NCBI RefSeq assembly: GCF_900104805.1
Contig: NZ_LT629751.1
Location: 2,895,001 to 2,959,000 of the forward strand
Source: Pseudomonas oryzae
GTDB taxonomy: Bacteria; Pseudomonadota; Gammaproteobacteria; Pseudomonadales; Pseudomonadaceae
Length of the DNA: 64,000 nucleotides
Reading direction: 5' to 3'
Part shown: positions 1 to 11,202 of the stretch, piece after piece
Layout: each line of letters opens with the position of its first letter
How positions within the stretch are numbered: the stretch's first letter is position 1
Notes under the pieces: generated by a model
Seen by the model: the letters and a program-made list of their open reading frames with translations, nothing else
Databases searched by the model: none
What the model was told of the DNA's origin: nothing
Program-made: the position numbers and the translations under genes

Positions 1-1095
<1,095 letters not shown>

Positions 1096-1157
1096 GAGAA
1101 GCCTGGTTCCTTTGATCTAGGCGGGGCTGCCAGAGCAGCCCGAACGCGCAATGCGAG

Positions 1158-1175
1158 AGGCCCGCTCACGGGCCT
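1158..1175. other. GC-rich hairpin between mtnA and gyrA
   Basis: AGGCCCG (1158-1164) and CGGGCCT (1169-1175) form a 7-bp stem with a 4-nt loop. There is no clear T-run on the minus strand, so it is at best a weak terminator for mtnA or a structure in the gyrA leader. Confidence 0.35.
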
Positions 1176-1234
1176 ATATAAACCGCCGGAGCTTACCACA
1201 ACCGCCGTCCCGGGCACATGCGACCCGGGCCGGC

Positions 1235-2311
<1,077 letters not shown>

Positions 2312-2440
2312 TGGGGGACTCCTCGCCGATTCCTGAAAAAGCCGCCGAGTATACCCCCTTGCGCCGGCCACGGCCGCTTCAAGACGGCCACGCCAGCCGC
2401 TACACTCGCAGGCCGTCAAGCCGCTGCACCGGAAGCCCCC

Positions 2441-3766
2441 ATGCCCAGCACCACCGCCCCCCTGGACCTGCTCCTGTTCCCCGAATGGATAGTGCCGGTG
2501 GAGCCGGCCGGCGTGGTGTTGCGCGATCATGCCCTGGGCATCCGCGACGGCCGCATCGCCCTGCTCGCCCCGCGCCAGCAGGCGCTGGCCGTGCCGGCCA
2601 CCGAGCGCCGCGAGCTGCCCGGCATGCTGCTCGCCCCCGGCCTGGTCAACGCCCACGGCCACGCGGCGATGAGCCTGTTCCGTGGTCTGGCCGACGACCT
2701 GCCGCTGATGACCTGGCTGCAGGAGCACATCTGGCCGGCCGAGGCCAAGTGGGTCAGCGAGGAGTTCGTCCGCGACGGCAGCGAGCTGGCCCTCGCCGAG
2801 CAGATCCGCGGCGGCATCACCGCCTTCTCCGACATGTACTTCTTCCCCCACGTCGCCAGCGAGGTGGCGCACCGCGCCGGCGTGCGCGCGCAGATCACCA
2901 TCCCGGTGCTGAACTTCCCGGTGCCCGGCGCCCACGACACCGACGAGGCGCTGCGCCGCGGCCTCGAGCTGTTCGCCGACCTGCGCCACCACCCGCGCAT
3001 CCGCGTGGCCTTCGGCCCGCACGCGCCCTACACGGTCAGCGACGACCGCCTGGAGCGCGTGCGCGTGCTGGCCGAACAGCTCGACGCCGGCATCCACATG
3101 CACGTGCACGAAACCGCCTTCGAGGTGCAGCAGGCCCTCGAGCAGCACGGCGAGCGCCCACTGGCGCGCCTGGCGCGCCTCGGCCTGCTCGGCCCGCGCT
3201 TCCAGGCGGTGCACATGACCCAGATCGACGATGCCGACCTCGCCCTGCTGGTGCAGCACAACGCCAGCGTGATCCACTGCCCGGAGTCCAACCTCAAGCT
3301 GGCCAGCGGCTTCTGCCCGGTCGAGCGCCTGTGGCAGGCCGGCGTCAACGTCGCCATCGGCACCGATGGCGCGGCCAGCAACAACGACCTCGACCTGCTC
3401 GGCGAGACGCGCACCGCGGCCCTGCTGGCCAAGGCGGTGGCCGGCTCGGCCACCGCGCTGGACGCCCACCGCGCCCTGCGCATGGCCACCCTGAACGGCG
3501 CCCGCGCCCTCGGCATAGCCGACGAGTGCGGCTCGCTGGAGGCCGGCAAGAGCGCCGACCTGGTGGCCTTCGACCTCTCCGGCCTGGCCCAGCAACCGGT
3601 CTACGACCCGGTCTCGCAACTGGTCTACGCCAGCGGCCGCGACTGCGTGCGCCATGTCTGGGTCGGCGGCAAGCCACTGCTCGACGATGGTCGCCTGACC
3701 CGCTTCGACGCAGACGAACTGAGCGCCAAGGCACGCGCCTGGGGCCAGCGCATCGCCGGGGCCTGA
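2441..3766 (+). CDS. mtaD: 5-methylthioadenosine / S-adenosylhomocysteine deaminase (amidohydrolase)
   Basis: The 441-residue TRZ/ATZ-family amidohydrolase starts at ATG 2441 ([10 protein letters not shown]). Metal-site motifs are NAHGH (residues 70-74), HVHET, HMTQID and the SNLKLASG / GTDGAASNN pair typical of MTA/SAH deaminases. The first histidine pair is NAHGH rather than the commoner NTHTH; both histidines are kept. The likely reaction is deamination of methylthioadenosine to methylthioinosine; the P. aeruginosa homologue at the same position (PA3170, from memory) has been characterised as such. It is divergent from mtnA, which supports the role. Other amino-purine or guanine-type substrates cannot be excluded from sequence. 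A palindromic repeat begins a few bases after its stop. Confidence 0.88.
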   Translation: MPSTTAPLDLLLFPEWIVPVEPAGVVLRDHALGIRDGRIALLAPRQQALAVPATERRELPGMLLAPGLVNAHGHAAMSLFRGLADDLPLMTWLQEHIWPAEAKWVSEEFVRDGSELALAEQIRGGITAFSDMYFFPHVASEVAHRAGVRAQITIPVLNFPVPGAHDTDEALRRGLELFADLRHHPRIRVAFGPHAPYTVSDDRLERVRVLAEQLDAGIHMHVHETAFEVQQALEQHGERPLARLARLGLLGPRFQAVHMTQIDDADLALLVQHNASVIHCPESNLKLASGFCPVERLWQAGVNVAIGTDGAASNNDLDLLGETRTAALLAKAVAGSATALDAHRALRMATLNGARALGIADECGSLEAGKSADLVAFDLSGLAQQPVYDPVSQLVYASGRDCVRHVWVGGKPLLDDGRLTRFDADELSAKARAWGQRIAGA

Positions 3767-3771
3767 GGAGT

Positions 3772-3825
3772 GGGGTGCGCCATGCGCACCGTCCCTCCCC
3801 TTGTGCTGCGCACCGCGCACCCTAC
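3772..3825. repeat. GTAGGGT-family palindromic repeat, copy A
   Basis: Immediately after the mtaD stop, GGTGCGC (3774-3780) and GCGCACC (3784-3790) form a stem, and the element closes with GCGCACCCTAC at 3815-3825. The same closing motif ends the repeat at 43277-43329. It may also act as a transcriptional barrier between mtaD and ubiG. Confidence 0.6.
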
Positions 3826-3908
3826 GCAAGGCCGCCCGCCCCCAATCCGCCCAAAAACTGGCAAGATAGGCGGCTGACGCATCCAGCCTTGCCAACGGAA
3901 TCCGCACC

Positions 3909-4607
3909 ATGAGCAACGTCGATCACGCCGAAATCGCCAAGTTCGAGGCCCTCGCCCATCGCTGGTGGGACCGCGAGAGCGAGTTCAAGCCGCTGCACGA
4001 GATCAACCCGCTGCGGGTCAACTGGATCGACGAGCGCGTCGGCCTGGCCGGCAAGACGGTGCTCGACGTCGGCTGCGGCGGCGGCATCCTCAGCGAGTCG
4101 ATGGCCCTGCGCGGCGCCCAGGTGACCGCCATCGACATGGGCGAGGCGCCGCTGGCGGTGGCGCGCCTGCACCAACTGGAGTCCGGCGTGCAGGTCGACT
4201 ACCGGCAGAGCACCGCCGAGGCGCTGGCCGCCGAGATGCCAGGCCAGTTCGACGTGGTCACCTGCCTGGAGATGCTCGAGCACGTGCCCGACCCGGCCTC
4301 GGTGATCGCTGCCTGCCAGCGTCTGGTCAAGCCCGGCGGCCAGGTGTTCTTCTCGACCATCAACCGCAACCCCAAGGCCTATCTGCTGGCCATCGTCGGC
4401 GCCGAGTACGTGCTGAAGATGCTGCCGCGCGGCACCCACGACTTCCGCAAGTTCATCCGCCCCTCCGAGCTGGGCGCCTGGTGCCGTGACGCCGGCCTCG
4501 CGGTCAAGGACATCGTCGGCCTGACCTACAACCCGTTCGCCAAGACCTACAAGCTGGGCAGCGACGTCGACGTCAACTACATGATCCAGACCCGGCGCGA
4601 GGCATGA
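3909..4607 (+). CDS. ubiG: Ubiquinone biosynthesis O-methyltransferase
   Basis: The 232-residue class I SAM-dependent methyltransferase carries the SAM-binding glycine motif [10 protein letters not shown] at residues 51-60 and the UbiG pattern near the N-terminus ([10 protein letters not shown]). It performs both O-methylations of ubiquinone synthesis at the cytoplasmic membrane. The length matches the family (about 230-240). Start ATG 3909 gives the conserved [13 protein letters not shown] beginning. Its stop overlaps the start of mupP by four bases (ATGA), so the two are translationally coupled, an arrangement conserved in Pseudomonas. Confidence 0.97.
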   Translation: MSNVDHAEIAKFEALAHRWWDRESEFKPLHEINPLRVNWIDERVGLAGKTVLDVGCGGGILSESMALRGAQVTAIDMGEAPLAVARLHQLESGVQVDYRQSTAEALAAEMPGQFDVVTCLEMLEHVPDPASVIAACQRLVKPGGQVFFSTINRNPKAYLLAIVGAEYVLKMLPRGTHDFRKFIRPSELGAWCRDAGLAVKDIVGLTYNPFAKTYKLGSDVDVNYMIQTRREA

Positions 4608-5284
4608 GCGGCATGCGGCTACGAGCGGTCCTGTTCGACATGGACGGCACGCTGGTCGACAGCGCGCCGGACTTCATCGCCATCTGCCAGGCCATGCGCG
4701 CAGTGCGCGGCCTGCCGCCGCTGGAGCCGCAGCGCATCCGCGACCAGGTGTCCGGCGGCGCGCGGGCGATGGTCGCCTGCACCTTCGGCCTCGACCCCGA
4801 GCACCCCGAGTTCGAGGGCCTGCGCCAGGAGTTCCTCGAGCGCTACCAGGAGCACTGCGCGGTGCTGACCCGGCCGTTCGACGGCATCCCCGAGCTGCTC
4901 GCCGACCTCGAGCGCGCCCGCCTGCGCTGGGGCGTGGCGACCAACAAGCCGCTGCGCTACGCCGCGCCGATCATGCAGCGTCTCGAGCTGGCCGAACGCG
5001 CGGCGGTGCTGGTCTGCCCCGACCACGTGGCACGCAGCAAGCCCGATCCGGAGATGCTCCTGCTGGCCTGCACGCAACTCGCCCTCGACCCGTGCGAAGT
5101 GCTCTATGTCGGAGACGACGCCCGCGACATCGAGGCCGGCCGCGCCGCCGGCACGCGCACGGTGGCGGTGCGCTACGGCTACATCCACCCCGACGACAAC
5201 CCCGCGCACTGGGGCGCCGACCTGGTGGTCGACCACCCGCGCGAGCTGCGCGAGGTGCTGGACCGCGCGCTGTGCGGCTGCTGA
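4604..5284 (+). CDS. mupP: N-acetylmuramic acid 6-phosphate phosphatase (HAD family)
   Basis: The 226-residue HAD-superfamily hydrolase has motif I FDMDGT (Asp12, Asp14), motif II Thr113-Asn114, Lys146 and the motif IV acidic pair Asp171-Asp172 in GDDARD. Genes of this type are often named gph (phosphoglycolate phosphatase), but the pseudomonad gene directly downstream of ubiG has been identified as MupP, which dephosphorylates MurNAc-6-P in the anhydro-MurNAc recycling route leading to UDP-MurNAc. The assignment rests on family plus position. The start overlaps the ubiG stop (ATGA at 4604); an alternative ATG lies at 4613. It connects with ampD elsewhere in the window through cell-wall recycling and AmpC induction. 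Confidence 0.85.
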   Translation: MSGMRLRAVLFDMDGTLVDSAPDFIAICQAMRAVRGLPPLEPQRIRDQVSGGARAMVACTFGLDPEHPEFEGLRQEFLERYQEHCAVLTRPFDGIPELLADLERARLRWGVATNKPLRYAAPIMQRLELAERAAVLVCPDHVARSKPDPEMLLLACTQLALDPCEVLYVGDDARDIEAGRAAGTRTVAVRYGYIHPDDNPAHWGADLVVDHPRELREVLDRALCGC

Positions 5285-5465
5285 GCCGTCCGGCGCGCGT
5301 TCGACTTCCGGCGCATAGCCGCTGCCGCGGCGCTGCGCGACACTCGACTGTAGACGCACGGGCAACGGCCCAGCCTGCCCACGGCCGCGACAGCGGCGGC
5401 CAGCACTGCATCGCCCGCCCACGCCGGGCCCGGCTACGCGATTTCGATTCGACGAGGCACTACCC

Positions 5466-6206
5466 ATGTTCCAATACTCCGCCCGCCCCGACCTGCTCAA
5501 GGATCGCGTGATCCTGGTCACCGGCGCCGGCCGCGGCATCGGCGCCGCCGCTGCGCGCAGCTTCGCCGCCCATGGCGCCACGGTGATCCTGCTCGGCAAG
5601 ACCATCGAGCACCTCGAGGAGGTCTACGACCAGATCGAGGCCGCCGGCGGCCCGCAGCCGGCGATCTTCCCGTTCAACCTGGAAACTGCCCAGCCGCACC
5701 AGTACGACGACCTCGCCGCCACCATCGAGCGCGAGTTCGGCCGCCTCGACGGCCTGCTGCACAACGCGGCGATCCTCGGCCCGCGCACGCCGATCGAGCA
5801 GTTCAGCGGCGACAACTTCATGCGCGTCATGCAGGTCAACGTCAACGCGGTGTTCATGCTCACCAGCGTGCTGCTGCCGCTGCTCAAGCTGTCCAGCGAC
5901 GCCTCGGTGGTGTTCACCTCGAGCAGCGTCGGCCGCAAGGGACGCGCCTACTGGGGCGCCTACGCGGTGTCCAAGTTCGCCAACGAGGGGCTGATGCAGG
6001 TGCTCGCCGACGAGGTCGACGGCACCTGCGCGGTGCGCGCCAACAGCGTCAACCCCGGCGCCACCCGCACCGGCATGCGCGCCCAGGCCTACCCGGGCGA
6101 GAATCCGCTGCAGAATCCGCTGCCCGAGGACATCCTGCCGGTCTACCTGTACCTGATGGGGCCGGACAGCGCCGGGGTCAACGGCCAGGCCTTCGACGCC
6201 CAGTGA
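5466..6206 (+). CDS. YciK-like short-chain dehydrogenase
   Basis: The 246-residue classical SDR has a Rossmann NAD(P)-binding motif TGAGRGIG at residues 19-26, HNAA at 99-102 in place of NNAG, a serine cluster near 152-154 and the catalytic Tyr166-Lys170 pair (AYAVSK). It closely resembles the YciK oxidoreductase family, whose substrate is not established. It lies 181 bp after mupP on the same strand, an arrangement shared with other pseudomonads, so cotranscription is possible. The 181-bp gap contains no recognisable gene. A 9-bp palindrome follows the stop (6215-6239). Confidence 0.85.
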   Translation: MFQYSARPDLLKDRVILVTGAGRGIGAAAARSFAAHGATVILLGKTIEHLEEVYDQIEAAGGPQPAIFPFNLETAQPHQYDDLAATIEREFGRLDGLLHNAAILGPRTPIEQFSGDNFMRVMQVNVNAVFMLTSVLLPLLKLSSDASVVFTSSSVGRKGRAYWGAYAVSKFANEGLMQVLADEVDGTCAVRANSVNPGATRTGMRAQAYPGENPLQNPLPEDILPVYLYLMGPDSAGVNGQAFDAQ

Positions 6207-6214
6207 CCCTCCCG

Positions 6215-6239
6215 CGGCTGGCCGTCCCATGGCCAGCCG
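6215..6239. terminator. Possible terminator after the SDR gene
   Basis: CGGCTGGCC (6215-6223) pairs perfectly with GGCCAGCCG (6231-6239) around a 7-nt loop. No T-run follows, so it may be only an RNA hairpin. Confidence 0.35.
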
Positions 6240-6376
6240 TGCCCGCCTCCCTGCGGCGCCGCGCGAGCCGCGCCGCAGAGCCTTCCCCGATCACGACCTT
6301 GGTCGCAAGTCACTGACGGCGCGGCACTTTGCTGCCACACTCTGGCCATCCCGAATCACCGGAGTCGCCCTTTTCC

Positions 6377-9300
6377 ATGTCGCTGTCCAGTGGGCTGATC
6401 ACCGCGGTCGCCCTCCTCTACATGGCCGCCCTGTTCGCCATCGCCTTCTATGGCGACCGCCGGCAGAACCGCGGCATCAGCCGCCCCCGCCTGCGCGCCT
6501 GGATCTACAGCCTGTCCCTGGCGGTGTACTGCACCAGCTGGACCTTCTTCGGCTCGGTCGGCCAGGCCGCCGAGAACCTGTGGTCGTTCGTGCCGATCTA
6601 TCTCGGTCCGGTGCTGCTGATGCTGTTCCTGCCGCAGATGCTGGCCAAGATGATCCTGATCAGCAAACAGGAGAACATCACCTCGATCGCCGACTTCATC
6701 GCCGCGCGCTATGGCAAGTCGCAGCCGCTGGCCATCGTGGTGACCCTGGTCTGCCTGGTCGGCGTGCTGCCCTACATCGCCCTGCAGCTCAAGGGTATCG
6801 TCCTCGGTGTCAACCTGCTCACCGGCGCCAAGGCCGACGCCAACGGCGTCGGCGCCCAGGACACCGCGCTGGTGGTGTCGCTGATCCTCGCCCTGTTCAC
6901 CATCCTGTTCGGCACCCGCAACCTGGACGCCACCGAGCACCACCGCGGCATGGTCATGGCGGTCGCCTTCGAGTCGATCATCAAGCTGCTGGCCTTCCTT
7001 GCCGTCGGCGCCTACGTCACCTGGGGCCTGTTCGACGGCTTCGCCGACCTGCTCGACCGCGCGCAGAACACCCCTCGCCTGGACGACTACTGGCGGCAGC
7101 CGCTGGACTGGGCCTCGCTGCTGGTACAGACCGGCGTGGCGATGATGGCGATCGTCTGCCTGCCGCGGCAGTTCCACGTCACCGTGGTGGAGAACATCGA
7201 GCCGCGCGACCTCAACCTGGCGCGCTGGGTGTTCCCGCTGTACCTGCTGCTGGCCGCGCTGTTCGTGGTGCCGATCGCCCTGGCCGGGCAGATGCTACTG
7301 CCCGCCGGAGTCGTTCCCGACTCCTTCGTGATCAGCCTGCCGCTGGCCGAGGCGCATCCGGCGCTGGCCCTGCTGGCCTTCATCGGCGGCGCCTCGGCGG
7401 CCACCGGCATGGTGATCGTCGCCAGCGTCGCGCTGTCGACCATGATCTCCAACGACATGCTGCTGCCCTGGCTGCTGCGCCGGCACAGCGCCGAGCGCCC
7501 CTTCGAGGTGTTCCGCCACTGGCTGCTGTCGGTACGGCGGATCAGCATCATCGCCCTACTGCTGCTGGCCTACGTGATCTACCGGCTGATCGGTCCCAAC
7601 ATCAGCCTGGCCAGCATCGGCCAGATCGCCTTCGCCGCGATCACCCAGCTCGGCCCGGCGATGTTCGGCGCGCTGTACTGGAAGCAGGCCAACAGCCGCG
7701 GCGTGTTCGCCGGCCTGGCGGTGGGCGCGCTGCTGTGGTTCTACACCCTGCTGCTGCCGCTGGTGGCCAGCGGCATGAAGTGGTCGCTGGCGCAGCTGCC
7801 CGGCCAGCAGTGGCTGGCGACCAACCCGCTGAGCCTGCCGCTGGACGGGGTGACCCAGGGCACCCTGCTGTCGCTGTGCGGCAACTTCCTGACCTTCGCC
7901 CTGGTCTCCTGGCTGTCGCGCACCCGGGTGTCCGAGCACTGGCAGGCCAGCCGTTTCGTCGGCCAGGAGGCTTCGGTACGCCCCAGCCCGCGCATGCTGC
8001 TGGCGGTGCAGGTGCAGGACCTCTTGATGCTGGCGGCGCGCTTCGTCGGCGAGGAGCGCGCGCGGCAGAGCTTCATCCGCTTCGCCTACCGCCAGGGCAA
8101 GGGCTTCAGCCCCAACCAGACCGCCAGCGGCGAGTGGATCGCCCACACCGAGCGTCTGCTCGCCGGCGTGCTCGGCGCCTCCTCGGCGCGCGCGGTGGTC
8201 AAGGCGGCCATCGAAGGGCGCGAGATGCAGGTCGAGGACGTCGTGCGCATCGTCGACGAGGCCTCGGAGGTCCTGCAGTTCAACCGCGCCCTGCTGCAGG
8301 GCGCGATCGAGAACATCTCCCAGGGCATCAGCGTGGTCGACCAGTCGCTGCGCCTGGTGGCCTGGAACCGCCGCTACCTGGAGCTGTTCGAGTATCCCGA
8401 GGGGCTGATCAGCATCGGCCGGCCGATCGCCGACATCATCCGCTACAACGCCGAGCGCGGCCTGTGCGGCAAGGGCGATCCGGACATCCACGTGGCCAAG
8501 CGCCTGTACTGGATGCGCCAAGGCACCGCGCACACCTCCGAGCGGGTGTTCCCCAACGGCCGGGTCATCGAGCTGGTCGGCAATCCGATGCCTGGCGGCG
8601 GTTTCGTCATGTCGTTCACCGACATCACCGCCCACCGCCAGGCCGAGGATGCGCTCAAGGAGGCCAACGAGAGCCTCGAGCAGCGTGTCGCCGAGCGTAC
8701 CCGCGAGCTGTCCGCGCTCAACGAACAGCTGTCCGAGGCCAAGGCCCGCGCGGAAAGCGCCAACCAGTCGAAGACCCGTTTCCTCGCCGCGGTCAGCCAC
8801 GACCTGATGCAGCCGCTCAACGCCGCGCGGCTGTTCTCCGCGGCACTGGCCCATCAGGAGGCGCTGCCCGGCGAGGTGCGCGACCTGGTGCAGCACCTCG
8901 ACTCCTCGCTGCGCTCGGCCGAGGACCTGATCGCCGACCTGCTGGACATCTCGCGTCTGGAGAGCGGCCGCTTCACCCCCGAGCGCAGCGCCTTCGCCCT
9001 CGACACCCTGTACGACGCCCTCGGCGTGGAGTTCCGCGCCCTCGCCCAGGAGCAGGGCATCGACCTGCGCATCCGCGCCAGCAAGCAGCGCGTCGACAGC
9101 GATCCCAAGCTGCTGCGCCGCGTGCTGCAGAACTTCCTGACCAACGCCTTCCGCTACGCCAAGGGCAAGGTGCTGCTCGGCGTGCGCCGCGACGGCCGCC
9201 ACCTGCGCCTGGAGGTGTGGGACCGCGGCCCCGGCATCCCGCCGGACAAGCTCAAGGTGATCTTCGAGGAGTTCAAGCGCCTCGACAGCCACCAGACCCG

Positions 9301-9859
9301 CGCCGAGAAGGGCCTGGGCCTCGGCCTGGCGATCGCCGACGGCCTCTGCCAGGTGCTCCAGCACAAGATCGAGGTGCGCTCCTGGGTCGGCCGCGGCAGC
9401 GTGTTCAGCGTGCGCGTACCGCTGGCGCGCGGCCGTGCCGTGCCGCTGGCCCGCACGCAGACCGCGGGCGCCACGCCGCAGCCGCTCAACGGCGCCCAGG
9501 TCTGGTGCATCGACAACGAGGACAGCATCCTCACCGGCATGCGCAGCCTGCTCAGCCGCTGGGGCTGTCAGGTGCAGACCGCACGCACACGCACCGAATG
9601 CGAGCAACTGCTCGCCCAGGGCGGCCTGCCCGAGCTGGTGCTGGCCGACTTCCACCTCGACCACGGCGAGACCGGCCTGGCGCTGATGGGCTGGCTGCGC
9701 GCCCACCTCGGCCAGCCGGTGCCCGGCGTGGTGATCAGCGCCGACGGCCGCGCCGAGCTGATCGCCGAGGTGCACGCCGCCGGCCTCGACTACCTGAGCA
9801 AGCCGGTCAAGCCGGCGGCGCTGCGCGCGCTGCTCAGCCGCCACCTCAAGCTGCGCTGA
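6377..9859 (+). CDS. Hybrid sensor histidine kinase with sodium:solute symporter domain
   Basis: The 1160-residue membrane protein starts at ATG 6377 (MSLSSGLITA). The first ~500 residues form a many-helix sodium/solute-symporter-like domain. A PAS domain (about 630-750) and a short coiled coil follow, then a HisKA-HATPase kinase with phospho-acceptor His808 in AVSHDLMQPL and ATP-lid motifs DRGPGIP and GLGLGLAI. The C-terminal receiver has Asp1091 in VLADFHLD and the lysine of SKPVKP. It resembles CbrA in its N-terminus but carries a receiver that CbrA lacks, and in length matches the P. aeruginosa PA3271 type. No response regulator lies nearby, so it probably passes phosphate to an orphan partner. 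The signal is unknown. An upstream in-frame extension lacks support. Confidence 0.9.
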   Translation: MSLSSGLITAVALLYMAALFAIAFYGDRRQNRGISRPRLRAWIYSLSLAVYCTSWTFFGSVGQAAENLWSFVPIYLGPVLLMLFLPQMLAKMILISKQENITSIADFIAARYGKSQPLAIVVTLVCLVGVLPYIALQLKGIVLGVNLLTGAKADANGVGAQDTALVVSLILALFTILFGTRNLDATEHHRGMVMAVAFESIIKLLAFLAVGAYVTWGLFDGFADLLDRAQNTPRLDDYWRQPLDWASLLVQTGVAMMAIVCLPRQFHVTVVENIEPRDLNLARWVFPLYLLLAALFVVPIALAGQMLLPAGVVPDSFVISLPLAEAHPALALLAFIGGASAATGMVIVASVALSTMISNDMLLPWLLRRHSAERPFEVFRHWLLSVRRISIIALLLLAYVIYRLIGPNISLASIGQIAFAAITQLGPAMFGALYWKQANSRGVFAGLAVGALLWFYTLLLPLVASGMKWSLAQLPGQQWLATNPLSLPLDGVTQGTLLSLCGNFLTFALVSWLSRTRVSEHWQASRFVGQEASVRPSPRMLLAVQVQDLLMLAARFVGEERARQSFIRFAYRQGKGFSPNQTASGEWIAHTERLLAGVLGASSARAVVKAAIEGREMQVEDVVRIVDEASEVLQFNRALLQGAIENISQGISVVDQSLRLVAWNRRYLELFEYPEGLISIGRPIADIIRYNAERGLCGKGDPDIHVAKRLYWMRQGTAHTSERVFPNGRVIELVGNPMPGGGFVMSFTDITAHRQAEDALKEANESLEQRVAERTRELSALNEQLSEAKARAESANQSKTRFLAAVSHDLMQPLNAARLFSAALAHQEALPGEVRDLVQHLDSSLRSAEDLIADLLDISRLESGRFTPERSAFALDTLYDALGVEFRALAQEQGIDLRIRASKQRVDSDPKLLRRVLQNFLTNAFRYAKGKVLLGVRRDGRHLRLEVWDRGPGIPPDKLKVIFEEFKRLDSHQTRAEKGLGLGLAIADGLCQVLQHKIEVRSWVGRGSVFSVRVPLARGRAVPLARTQTAGATPQPLNGAQVWCIDNEDSILTGMRSLLSRWGCQVQTARTRTECEQLLAQGGLPELVLADFHLDHGETGLALMGWLRAHLGQPVPGVVISADGRAELIAEVHAAGLDYLSKPVKPAALRALLSRHLKLR

Positions 9860-9864
9860 CCGGC

Positions 9865-9885
9865 GCGCCCCCGCCTCGGGGGCGC
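9865..9885. terminator. GC-rich hairpin after the sensor kinase
   Basis: GCGCCCCCG (9865-9873) pairs with CGGGGGCGC (9877-9885), loop of 3 nt, six bases past the kinase stop codon. A U-run is missing, so termination is plausible but not certain. Confidence 0.45.
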
Positions 9886-9948
9886 ACGGCAGGAGATTCC
9901 CAGGGGGCGTTGGTAGACTGAACCTACCCGCCTGCCAAAGGACTGCCC

Positions 9949-11202
9949 ATGACGCCCGAGCTCGACGTCCTGCTGGACCTGGCCAGCGCGCTGGCCATCG
10001 GCCTGCTGATCGGCGCCGAACGCGGCTGGAGCGCGCGCGACGGCGCCGACGAGCGCCTCGCCGCCGGCGTGCGCACCTTCGGCCTGGTCGGCCTGCTCGG
10101 CGGCCTGGCCACGCTGCTCGCCGGCCACTTCGGCGCGCTGGTGTGGGTCGGCGTGCTGCTCGCCCTGGCCATTCTCAGCACCACCGCCTACGTGATCGGC
10201 CTGCGTCACGATCCCGACCAGGGCCAGACCAGCGAGATCGCCCTGCTGCTGGCCTTCCTCCTCGGCAGCCTGGCGCTGGCCGACAGCCGCCTGCTGGCCG
10301 CCGGCTGCGCGGTGGTGGTGGCCCTGCTGCTGCGCCTCAAGGAGCCGATGCATGCGGCGCTGCGCCGGCTGTCCGCCGCGGAGCTGTCCGGCGCGCTGAA
10401 ACTGCTGTTCATCTCGCTGGTGCTGCTGCCGGTGCTGCCCGACCGCGGCTACGGCCCCTGGCAGGTGTTCAACCCCTACGTCACCTGGTGGATGGTGGTG
10501 CTGATCGCCGCCCTGGGCTTTGCCGCCTACGTGGCGGTCCGCCTGATCGGCACCCGTCACGGCCTGCTGCTGACCGCCCTGCTCGGCAGCGTGGTGTCCT
10601 CCACCGCCATGACCCTCACCCTCGCCCGCCTGCATGGCCAGCGCGAGCTGCACGCCCTGCTCGCCAGCGGCCTGCTAGGCACCTCGGCGCTGGTGTTTCC
10701 GCGGGTACTGCTCGAGGTGGCGGTGATCAACCCGCCGCTGGTGCAGGGGCTGCTGTGGCCGCTGGCGGCCGCGACGCTGGTCTATGCCCTCGGCGCCCTG
10801 TACTGGTGGCAGCGGGCCAAGGCGACGGAGCTTGACGCGGCAGCCGAGCCACCGCTGCAGAACCCCTTCGAGCTGGGTCCCGCGGTGCGCTTCGCCCTGC
10901 TGCTGGCGCTGATCCTGCTGCTGGTGGAAGTCGCCCGCCGCGAGCTGGGCGACCTCGGCGTCTACCTGGTGTCGGCGCTGTCCGGCATGACCGACGCCGA
11001 CGCCATCACCCTGTCGCTGTCGCGCAGCGCCCTCGGCGGGCTGGACCCACAGGTGGCGGTACGCGGCATCGCCCTGGCGGTGCTCAGCAACAGCCTGATC
11101 AAGGGCGTGCTGATCGCCCTGCTCGGCGGGGCGCGCCTGGCCCTGCTGACCCTGCCGATCATGGCCGCCGGTCTCGCTCTCGGCGTCAGCCTGCTGCTCT
11201 AG
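9949..11202 (+). CDS. MgtC/SapB-like membrane protein with DUF4010 domain
   Basis: The 417-residue polytopic membrane protein begins with an MgtC/SapB-like segment (ASALAIGLLIGAERGW, residues 11-26) and continues into a hydrophobic DUF4010 C-terminal half with a SGMTDADAITLSLS motif. Roughly ten or more membrane segments are visible as leucine/alanine-rich stretches. Function is not established; MgtC relatives affect magnesium homeostasis and ATP synthase in pathogens, but that cannot be transferred here. The stop codon shares bases with the stop of the convergent rmuC gene (the two overlap in CTAG, 11199-11202), so the genes have no independent 3' untranslated space. Confidence 0.82.
   Translation: MTPELDVLLDLASALAIGLLIGAERGWSARDGADERLAAGVRTFGLVGLLGGLATLLAGHFGALVWVGVLLALAILSTTAYVIGLRHDPDQGQTSEIALLLAFLLGSLALADSRLLAAGCAVVVALLLRLKEPMHAALRRLSAAELSGALKLLFISLVLLPVLPDRGYGPWQVFNPYVTWWMVVLIAALGFAAYVAVRLIGTRHGLLLTALLGSVVSSTAMTLTLARLHGQRELHALLASGLLGTSALVFPRVLLEVAVINPPLVQGLLWPLAAATLVYALGALYWWQRAKATELDAAAEPPLQNPFELGPAVRFALLLALILLLVEVARRELGDLGVYLVSALSGMTDADAITLSLSRSALGGLDPQVAVRGIALAVLSNSLIKGVLIALLGGARLALLTLPIMAAGLALGVSLLL

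Noticed and set aside
4604-5284. Phosphoglycolate phosphatase (gph)
   Set aside because: Family motifs are shared, but location directly after ubiG in Pseudomonas supports MupP.
6377-9859. CbrA sensor kinase
   Set aside because: It carries a C-terminal receiver that CbrA lacks, and no CbrB-type regulator follows.
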